Assembly (NCBI GenBank): GCA_030040415.1
Contig: JASHTT010000652.1
Span: 1-10,679 of the forward strand
Length of the DNA: 10,679 nt
Direction: 5' to 3'
Source of the DNA: Streptosporangiaceae bacterium
GTDB lineage: Bacteria > Actinomycetota > Actinomycetes > Streptosporangiales > Streptosporangiaceae
Notes under the pieces: generated by a model
Seen by the model: only the letters and a program-made list of their open reading frames with translations
Told to the model about the DNA's origin: nothing
The model's database searches: none
Program-made: the position numbers and the translations under genes
Shown here: in pieces, positions 4,821 to 10,679 of the stretch
How positions within the stretch are numbered: the first letter of the stretch is position 1
Layout: each line of letters starts with the position of its first letter

Positions 4821-7511
4821 ATGAATCGCGTCGCGCGTGCGCGGCTGGCCGTGCTGGCAGGCTGCACGGCCGCACTGCTCGGCAGCCTGGGCCTTGCAGG
4901 CCCAGTGTCCGCCTCAATCACCACCCACGGCACCGCTGCGGCGGGCCGACCCGGCGGCCCATCCGTCGCAATTGGCACCGGCGTCGTGCCGCCACGTGGC
5001 ACCACCGACATCGGAGTTGCCCCGGCCAACGCCAGAGTCCCGGTCGACGTGGTGCTGAAGCCGCGTAACCCGGCTGCCCTGACCGCGTTCGCCACCGAGG
5101 TATCGACTCCCGGCAGCGCGCTCTACCAGCACTATCTGCGCAAGGGCCAGGCAATGGCCACGTTCGGGCCGACCCCCGGCACCGTCCGCGCGGTGCGCGC
5201 GACGCTGACCAGACTCGGCCTGCATGTCGGCCGGACGGCGGCGGACGCGATGGTCATCCCCGTTACCGGCACCATCGGGCAGTACGAGCGGGCGTTCGGC
5301 GTGCGCATGCGTGCCTTCCGGCTGGCCTCGGGAGCGGTAGCGGACGCCAACGTGACGGCACCAAGGCTGCCCGCCGCCACCGCCCGCGCGGTACAGGGCA
5401 TCGTTGGCCTCGACGGCCTGTTCCGCTTGTCGCCGTCGCTGAGCCGCGCGCCGCGACCGTCGCGGCCGACCGTCAGCCCTTCACTGGTGTCCGGCCAGGC
5501 AGCGCCGTGCGCGAAGGCAACGGGCACCGGCGATTACACCGGTCCGGAGATCGCACAGGCCTACGACATGGACCCGCTGTACAACGTCGGCGACTTCGGC
5601 GGCGATGTCAACGCGGACCTTGTGGAAATGGCGCCCTACAACAGCGCGGACATCACGGCTTACCAGAAGTGCTACGGAACGAGCGTGTCCGTGATCGCCG
5701 ACGCGCTGACCGGTGGCCTCGGCAGCAACTCGACCGAGGACGAGGTGGACATCGAAGACCTGATCTCGCTCGCTCCGCAGATCGGCAAGATCTTCGTGTA
5801 CGAGGCGCCGGACAACCTGCCGAACGGCGCCGGCTACGGGATCATCACGATCCTCGACGAGATCGTGGGGGTCGACAACGCCCGGGTCATCAGCGACAGC
5901 TGGGGTGGCTGCGAGACGCAGGCCGGCAACGCCGAAGCCGCGCAGAGCGAAGAGCCGCTGCTCGAGATGATCGCAGCGCAGGGGCAGAGCTTCTTCTCCG
6001 CCACCGGCGACTCGGGTTCGGAGGAGTGCGCCGCGGGGTCGCTCGGCGTTCAGGACCCGTCCTCCCAGCCGTTCGTCACGGCGGTGGGCGGCACCAACCT
6101 GAATGGGCTGGGCAACCCGCCGGCCGTGGCACCGTCGGAGAACACCTGGGCGTCGGGCGGCGGCGGGATCTCCTCGGTCTGGCCCATGCAGGGCTGGCAG
6201 CTGCACTCCACTCCCGGCGTGATCAACAAGTACTCCACCAATAAGCTGTGCGGCGCTCCGTCCGGGGACTACTGCAGGGAACTGCCGGACGTCAGCGCCA
6301 ACGCGGGCCTGGGCTACGCGGTGTATATCGGAAACGGGTCAGGTTACTGGTGGGGCATCGACGGGACGTCCCTGGCGACGCCGACCTGGGCAGCGATCAC
6401 CGCACTGATCGACGCCTCGTCGTCCAGTTGCAGTAAGAAGCCCGTCGGCTTGTTCAACTTCGATCTGTACAAGCTGGCGGCCAGCACGCCGGAGGACATC
6501 AACGACATCACCTCTGGCAACAACGCGAACGGCGACCCGGCGCTGCACGGCGTGTACCCGGCAACCAAGGGATACGACCAGGCGACCGGCCTGGGCACGC
6601 CGGAGGCGGCCAACCTGGCCCAGTCGGTGTGCGGTACCAACCCGCTGTGGACGCCGCAGGCGACCATTCCCGGCAGCTACACGCCCGGTGTCGCCCCGGC
6701 CACTGCAACATCGGGCCACACGCTGTACGTGGCGACCACCAACTCCGCCGGTGACATCATCTACCAGAGTTTCAACGGCACGACGTGGAGTTCGGTGCAG
6801 CAGGTGACGATCGACGGTAGCCCGGTAACGACCGGCTTCTCGCCCGGCATCGCCGTCAGCGACGGCAAGCTGTCGGTTGCCTGGACCAACTCGAGCCACT
6901 TCATCGACGTGTCCACGCTGAGCGGCGGCACGTGGTCGTCGCCGGTCGTGATCGCGGGCGGCAAGGCCGAGAGCAATCACGGCCCGGCGCTGTCCGGGAG
7001 CGGCGACGACCTGTACGCGGCCTGGAAGGGCAACAGCACAGACAACATCTACCTGTCGATCTACGACGGCTCGAGCTGGTCGGCGCAGCAGCAGGTCACC
7101 GGGGCGAGCACCCCGTCGCGCCCGGCGGTGACCTTCTTCCCGGCGCTAGCTGCCGTCATCATCGCCTGGCAGACAAGCTCGGACACGGTCCAGTACGAGG
7201 ACTTTGGAATCCTCGGATTCGGCGGCGTGGCCACGGTGCCGCAGGCGGGTACCAACGAGACCCTGGCCGTGGACGTGGTCGGCAACCGCCTCTACGTCGC
7301 CTGGAAGGGGCACACCACCGACAAGATCTTCTACAAGTGGCAGGCCGATGACAAGAAGATCTTCGGCACCTGGACCGGCCAGCTGACCGAGCCGGCCGCG
7401 CTGACCGACGAGGCCGTGTCGATCGCGGCGACAGGTCCGACGATGTACACGGTGTGGACCGGCCAGGCCGGCCTGCACCTGTGGTACCAGTTCGCCGACG
7501 TGCCGCAGTAG
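4821..7511 (+). CDS. Secreted S53 (sedolisin/kumamolisin) serine-carboxyl peptidase with C-terminal six-bladed propeller
   Basis: The 896-residue preproenzyme starts at an ATG with GGAGG 5 nt upstream. Residues 1-31 are a signal peptide (basic n-region, cleavage likely at VSA|SI). Residues about 70-205 match the pro-kumamolisin activation domain, which keeps the enzyme inactive until processed. The catalytic domain (about 230-604) has the full S53 set: Glu306 and Asp310 in EDEVD, Asp397 in SATGDSG for the oxyanion hole, and nucleophile Ser517 in GTSLATPTWAA. The Ca2+ site is visible as DI (562-563) and GYDQATGLGTP (584-594). Eight Cys remain after the signal, suggesting disulphides. Residues about 605-896 hold six repeats with LYxAW-type strands near 635, 684, 731, 779, 824 and 875, plausibly a substrate- or glycan-binding propeller. 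S53 enzymes usually work at acidic pH on extracellular proteins; the exact substrate is unknown. The gene stands alone on its strand and converges on a regulator. Confidence 0.93.
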   Translation: MNRVARARLAVLAGCTAALLGSLGLAGPVSASITTHGTAAAGRPGGPSVAIGTGVVPPRGTTDIGVAPANARVPVDVVLKPRNPAALTAFATEVSTPGSALYQHYLRKGQAMATFGPTPGTVRAVRATLTRLGLHVGRTAADAMVIPVTGTIGQYERAFGVRMRAFRLASGAVADANVTAPRLPAATARAVQGIVGLDGLFRLSPSLSRAPRPSRPTVSPSLVSGQAAPCAKATGTGDYTGPEIAQAYDMDPLYNVGDFGGDVNADLVEMAPYNSADITAYQKCYGTSVSVIADALTGGLGSNSTEDEVDIEDLISLAPQIGKIFVYEAPDNLPNGAGYGIITILDEIVGVDNARVISDSWGGCETQAGNAEAAQSEEPLLEMIAAQGQSFFSATGDSGSEECAAGSLGVQDPSSQPFVTAVGGTNLNGLGNPPAVAPSENTWASGGGGISSVWPMQGWQLHSTPGVINKYSTNKLCGAPSGDYCRELPDVSANAGLGYAVYIGNGSGYWWGIDGTSLATPTWAAITALIDASSSSCSKKPVGLFNFDLYKLAASTPEDINDITSGNNANGDPALHGVYPATKGYDQATGLGTPEAANLAQSVCGTNPLWTPQATIPGSYTPGVAPATATSGHTLYVATTNSAGDIIYQSFNGTTWSSVQQVTIDGSPVTTGFSPGIAVSDGKLSVAWTNSSHFIDVSTLSGGTWSSPVVIAGGKAESNHGPALSGSGDDLYAAWKGNSTDNIYLSIYDGSSWSAQQQVTGASTPSRPAVTFFPALAAVIIAWQTSSDTVQYEDFGILGFGGVATVPQAGTNETLAVDVVGNRLYVAWKGHTTDKIFYKWQADDKKIFGTWTGQLTEPAALTDEAVSIAATGPTMYTVWTGQAGLHLWYQFADVPQ

Positions 7512-7522
7512 AGCGACCCCGG

Positions 7523-7566
7523 GCGCGCCGTGCCGTGTCAGCACCCGCTGGCACGGCACGGCGCGT
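7523..7566. terminator. Strong hairpin terminator shared by the convergent protease and regulator genes
   Basis: The arms CGCGCCGTGCCGTG (7524-7537) and CACGGCACGGCGCG (7552-7565) pair perfectly. Inside, T7538 and G7551 can form a G-U wobble and CAGC/GCTG closes an ACCC loop. With an outer G-U pair the stem is about 20 bp. On the plus strand a short TTT follows; on the minus strand there is no T-run. The hairpin begins 12 nt after the protease stop and lies 2 nt after the regulator stop on the other strand, so it fills almost all of the 56-bp gap and probably insulates both convergent transcripts. Confidence 0.85.
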
Positions 7567-7567
7567 T

Positions 7568-10500
7568 TCAGCTCCGGCCGAGTTCGTCCCGTGCCCTGGC
7601 TCCCCATACCACCGCGCCGAGCCCGTCGAACATTCGCAGCGCCGTCTGCGCGTGCCGCACGGCGGCGTGCCTGTTGCCCGCCTCGCGCCCGACCTCCGCC
7701 GCCACGAGATGCGTCCGGGCGAGCTCCAGCGGCAGCCCGAGCCGGCCGTGCTCGACCAGTGCCCGGTCCACGGCGGCTGCTGCCTCGTCGTGCGCCCCGG
7801 CGGCCGCCGTGAGCAAGGCCCGGCATCGTTCGGCGGCCCCGATCGCCCACCCGTTGCTGGCCCGGCGGGCCGCCTCGGCGTACATGGCGATCAGCACTCC
7901 GGCCCGGTCGAGGGCGCCGAGCCGGACCAGCGCTTCGGCTTCATCCGGCAGGACGCGGGAATAGGCGGGGTTCGTGATGCCATTCTCCAGCACCTGCTGG
8001 CACAGCGTATCCAGCGCGGCGTGCGCGGCCTCCGCATCGCCTAGTGACAGGCTGGCCAGCGCCTTGGCGTGCGCTCCCCAGAGTTCTGGCAGTGCCCAGC
8101 CGTAACTGCGCGCCCCCTCGATCGCCAGGTCCGCGTCGCGCCGGGCGTCGATGATCTGACCGCGGCTCGCGCGCAGTATCGACCGCATTCCGCGGATCGC
8201 GGCGAGCGGGCCGGCGGACGACATGGCCGCCCGGTAACCCTGCTCGGCGTAGCGCTCGGCAAGGCTCCAGTTGCCCGCGTGAGTCTCCAGCTCCACTAGC
8301 CACAGCGCGATCATCGGCAGGTCGCTGTCCGCGCCCTGCTCGATCACCGCCTGGTACTCATCCATCAGCAGCCGCCTGGCTCCGGCGAGGTCACTGGCGA
8401 ACCGAAGCAAGTGACTGGCGACCACTTTGGGCCGCATCTCTACCGCCTGGTGCTCGGCGAACGCGCCCGCAACAGGTTTGCTCTCCGGCATGTCGTCCAG
8501 CCAGCGGCCGAGTACGTCGCGCCGGACCGGGCGCCCGGAGGCGACCTCGGTGAACTCGCACAGCACGCGTGCCTGGGCCAGCAAGGCCGCGTCGCCGGCC
8601 TGGCTGGCCAACTCGAGCGCCTGGCGATAGTGATCGCGGCCCGCCGGGTCACCCAGGTTGGCCAGGACATAACCGAGGTCGCGGTGCAACACCGCACGCA
8701 ATCGCAGGTCATCGGCGGCTTCGGCGAGGCCTTGCTGCAGCAGCGCCGCGGCCGCTGACGCGTTCCTGACCGTGCGCGCGACCTTGGCCTGCAGGTACAG
8801 CGTCCGCGCCCGTCCCGCGCCGGGAGCCGACTCCGCCGTGGCCCGCTCGATGGCCGACCGCGCGCCGTCGAAGTCGCCGGCCGCGTCGAACATCTCGGCG
8901 GCCCAGGTGAGCCGGCGCACGCGGTCCGGCTGACTGCAGTGCGGGGTCATGGTGACGGCGAGGCTGGCCAGTTCGGCAGCCGCTGCGGGCGCGCCGCGCA
9001 GGTATGCCGAACGCGCGGCCACGTCGAGCGCGGTGGCGACGCTTTCGTCCGGACCCTCGGCAGCGAGCGCCAGGTGCCTCGCGCGTTCCTCGGGCTCGGC
9101 GGCGACGCCCGCCAGCGCGCGGTGGGCCTTGCGGCGCTGGCCCGCGGTCGCTTCCGAGTAGGCGACAGATCTGAGCACCGGGTGGGTGAACCTGATCCGC
9201 TGGCCTGCTACCTCGATCACGTTCGCGGCCTCGGCGGCATCCAGCCCCGCCCTGGCCAGGTCGGCGCCCGCCGCCACGACCGCCCCGACCGTGGGGTTTG
9301 GCAGCGCAGCGATGTACAGCACGGCGCGCCGTGCGTGTGCGGGCAGCCCGTCGAGCCGACCGCGAACCAGCGCCCGCAGCGAAGGTGAAATGGGCAGCGG
9401 CTCGCTAGGATCGGCGGGCCAGCCGCGGGCGGCGAGCGCTGCGGCCAGTTCCAGCCCGACGAACGGGTTACCGCCGGAAGCGTCGTGCAGCCGGCACAGC
9501 AGCGTGCGGCCGAGCGGCTCGGCGCGCTGGCCGTTCAGCACTGTCCCGAACGCGTCGAGGTTCAGCGGCCCGACCGGCAGCCGGAGCACGGCGCCCGGAC
9601 CCAGCGTGCTGCCAAGGGCAAGTTCTTCCGGGTCTCCCGGCCTCGCGGTCGCCAGCAACGCCACGGGCTGCTGGCCCAGCCTGCGCAGCGCGTACTCCAG
9701 CACCCGGAACGAGCTCGGGTCGAGGTAAGCGAGGTCATCGATGGCCACCAGCAGCGGCGCCGACCTGCATTGCGCGCGCAGCACACCAAGGGTTGCGACG
9801 GCTACGGCGCGCCGGTCGGGCGGCTGACTTGCGGGTTCGGCCCGCAACAGCGCGGCGTCCAGTGCCCGTCGCTGCGGTCCGGGCAAGCTGGCGAATGCCG
9901 TCTCGGGCGCGTCGGCAAGAAGGTCAGCCAGCGCGGAGAACGCCAGCCGCGCCTCGGACTCCACCGGCCGGCACGCCGTCACGCCGAAGCCCCGAGCGGC
10001 GGCCAGTCCAAGGCCGTAGCTCCAGAGCGTCGATTTCCCGATGCCGGCCTCGCCGGTGAGGAACAGGGCACGTGGCCCAGCTGGCAGCACGCGGAGGAAC
10101 TCACCTATGCCGGCAAGTTCGTCCGCGCGCCCGGCGGGCGTCGCGAGTGAGTCGCCAGCCGCGCCCGTGGCGTAGGCCGGGTATGACCGCCCGGAGGTGC
10201 TCGATGGCCGCCGTGCCGAGTCACGGTAGCTAGCCAGAGTCACCGGGACGTCTGCATTCCCGCCCGGCGGACTGGTGTCTCGCTCGCCGGGCGACCGGTG
10301 GTCGGCCGACCCATCCGGTGCCTCGGCGCGCAGCGATTTGCGCCCGGCTCGCAGGAGATCTGGAGCCTGCGCCAGGATGCGCGCCTCAAGCTCGCGCAGT
10401 TCGGCGCCGGGCTCGATCCCCAGTTCCTCCACCAGGCGGGTCCTGGCGCTGCGGTAGGCGGCCAGGGCCTCTGCCTGCCGTCCCGACAGGTAGAGGGCCA

Positions 10501-10679
10501 GCATGCGCTGCGCCCACAGGCGTTCGCGCAGCGGATGAGCCTGGGTGAGCTCCTCGAGCTCGGCGATCAGCTCACTGGCACCGCCGCACGCGAGCCGGGC
10601 GTCGGCCCGCAGTTCCATCGCGTCGAGCCGCGCCTCGGTGAGCCGTGCGACCTCGGCCCGCGCCCAGGCCGCGTCGGCA
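7568..10679 (-). CDS. SARP-LAL type (AfsR/PimR-like) large transcriptional regulator, 5' end cut by window edge
   Basis: The frame is open to the right edge, giving 1036 residues in the window without the N-terminus; an internal ATG at 10618 is not the start, because BTAD homology continues upstream (AEVARLTEARLDA). Order, counted from the first visible residue: BTAD domain (about 1-105, with HPLRERLWAQRMLALYLSGRQAEAL split across it), a disordered Ser/Pro/Gly-rich linker (about 107-182), then a STAND-type ATPase with Walker A GEAGIGKST (209-217), Walker B LLVAIDDLAYLD (309-320), LLATARPG (341-348) and the LAL-like SGGNPF (401-406) and THPVLRSVAY (498-507). A long helical, TPR-like region runs to the end. 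Such regulators activate secondary-metabolite or exoenzyme genes; the OmpR-like DNA-binding domain should lie beyond the edge. The protein ends at FDGLGAVVWGARARDELGRS without a LuxR helix-turn-helix. The target is unknown; the neighbouring protease is only a guess. Confidence 0.9.
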   Translation of the reverse strand, partial: ADAAWARAEVARLTEARLDAMELRADARLACGGASELIAELEELTQAHPLRERLWAQRMLALYLSGRQAEALAAYRSARTRLVEELGIEPGAELRELEARILAQAPDLLRAGRKSLRAEAPDGSADHRSPGERDTSPPGGNADVPVTLASYRDSARRPSSTSGRSYPAYATGAAGDSLATPAGRADELAGIGEFLRVLPAGPRALFLTGEAGIGKSTLWSYGLGLAAARGFGVTACRPVESEARLAFSALADLLADAPETAFASLPGPQRRALDAALLRAEPASQPPDRRAVAVATLGVLRAQCRSAPLLVAIDDLAYLDPSSFRVLEYALRRLGQQPVALLATARPGDPEELALGSTLGPGAVLRLPVGPLNLDAFGTVLNGQRAEPLGRTLLCRLHDASGGNPFVGLELAAALAARGWPADPSEPLPISPSLRALVRGRLDGLPAHARRAVLYIAALPNPTVGAVVAAGADLARAGLDAAEAANVIEVAGQRIRFTHPVLRSVAYSEATAGQRRKAHRALAGVAAEPEERARHLALAAEGPDESVATALDVAARSAYLRGAPAAAAELASLAVTMTPHCSQPDRVRRLTWAAEMFDAAGDFDGARSAIERATAESAPGAGRARTLYLQAKVARTVRNASAAAALLQQGLAEAADDLRLRAVLHRDLGYVLANLGDPAGRDHYRQALELASQAGDAALLAQARVLCEFTEVASGRPVRRDVLGRWLDDMPESKPVAGAFAEHQAVEMRPKVVASHLLRFASDLAGARRLLMDEYQAVIEQGADSDLPMIALWLVELETHAGNWSLAERYAEQGYRAAMSSAGPLAAIRGMRSILRASRGQIIDARRDADLAIEGARSYGWALPELWGAHAKALASLSLGDAEAAHAALDTLCQQVLENGITNPAYSRVLPDEAEALVRLGALDRAGVLIAMYAEAARRASNGWAIGAAERCRALLTAAAGAHDEAAAAVDRALVEHGRLGLPLELARTHLVAAEVGREAGNRHAAVRHAQTALRMFDGLGAVVWGARARDELGRS

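Noticed and set aside
4857..4868. A lipobox-like LAGC at residues 12-15 of the S53 protease
   Set aside because: The hydrophobic core continues well past the Cys to a good VSA|S signal peptidase I site, and the stretch before the Cys is too short for a normal lipoprotein signal.
10616..10618. ATG as the true start of the large minus-strand regulator
   Set aside because: BTAD homology continues in frame to the right edge of the window, so this Met is internal.

Overview
The window looks like chromosomal DNA from a high-GC Gram-positive bacterium (an actinomycete). Third codon positions are strongly G/C, the proteins are Ala/Gly/Arg-rich, and the block abasic-site (SRAP) protein / aroA / rsgA / hisN is, as I recall it, a typical actinobacterial neighbourhood. 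I see no tRNA, rRNA, insertion sequence, CRISPR array or phage gene.

Left part (1-4591) is housekeeping. An SRAP/YedK-type abasic-site DNA-protein crosslinking protein runs off the left edge on the minus strand. A 205-bp divergent spacer with a cluster of TGCCA half-sites separates it from a plus-strand run: aroA (EPSP synthase), rsgA (30S-subunit maturation GTPase, overlapping the end of aroA), a HisN-type histidinol-phosphatase of the inositol monophosphatase family, and a small two-CBS-domain protein with its own good ribosome binding site. aroA and rsgA are probably co-transcribed, and hisN may be. A small hairpin with a T5 tract follows the CBS gene.

Right part (4592-10679) is accessory. 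A 229-bp leader with three GTAA-containing units at an exact 11-bp period and a 15-bp dyad precedes a large secreted protease: signal peptide, pro-kumamolisin propeptide, complete S53 (sedolisin/kumamolisin) catalytic domain, and a C-terminal six-fold repeat that I read as a closed six-bladed beta-propeller. Convergent to it, and separated only by a roughly 20-bp-stem hairpin, is a very large minus-strand regulator that enters from the right edge. It has a SARP-type BTAD domain, a STAND/LAL-like ATPase and a long helical repeat region. It stops where LAL proteins normally begin their LuxR DNA-binding domain, so it is best described as a SARP-LAL chimera whose N-terminal DNA-binding domain should lie just outside the window.

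Nothing here is an unmistakably new multi-gene system. The parts most worth a second look are the S53-propeller protease with its phased leader repeats, the SARP-LAL architecture, the TGCCA-rich divergent control region and the low-complexity insertion in the EPSP synthase.
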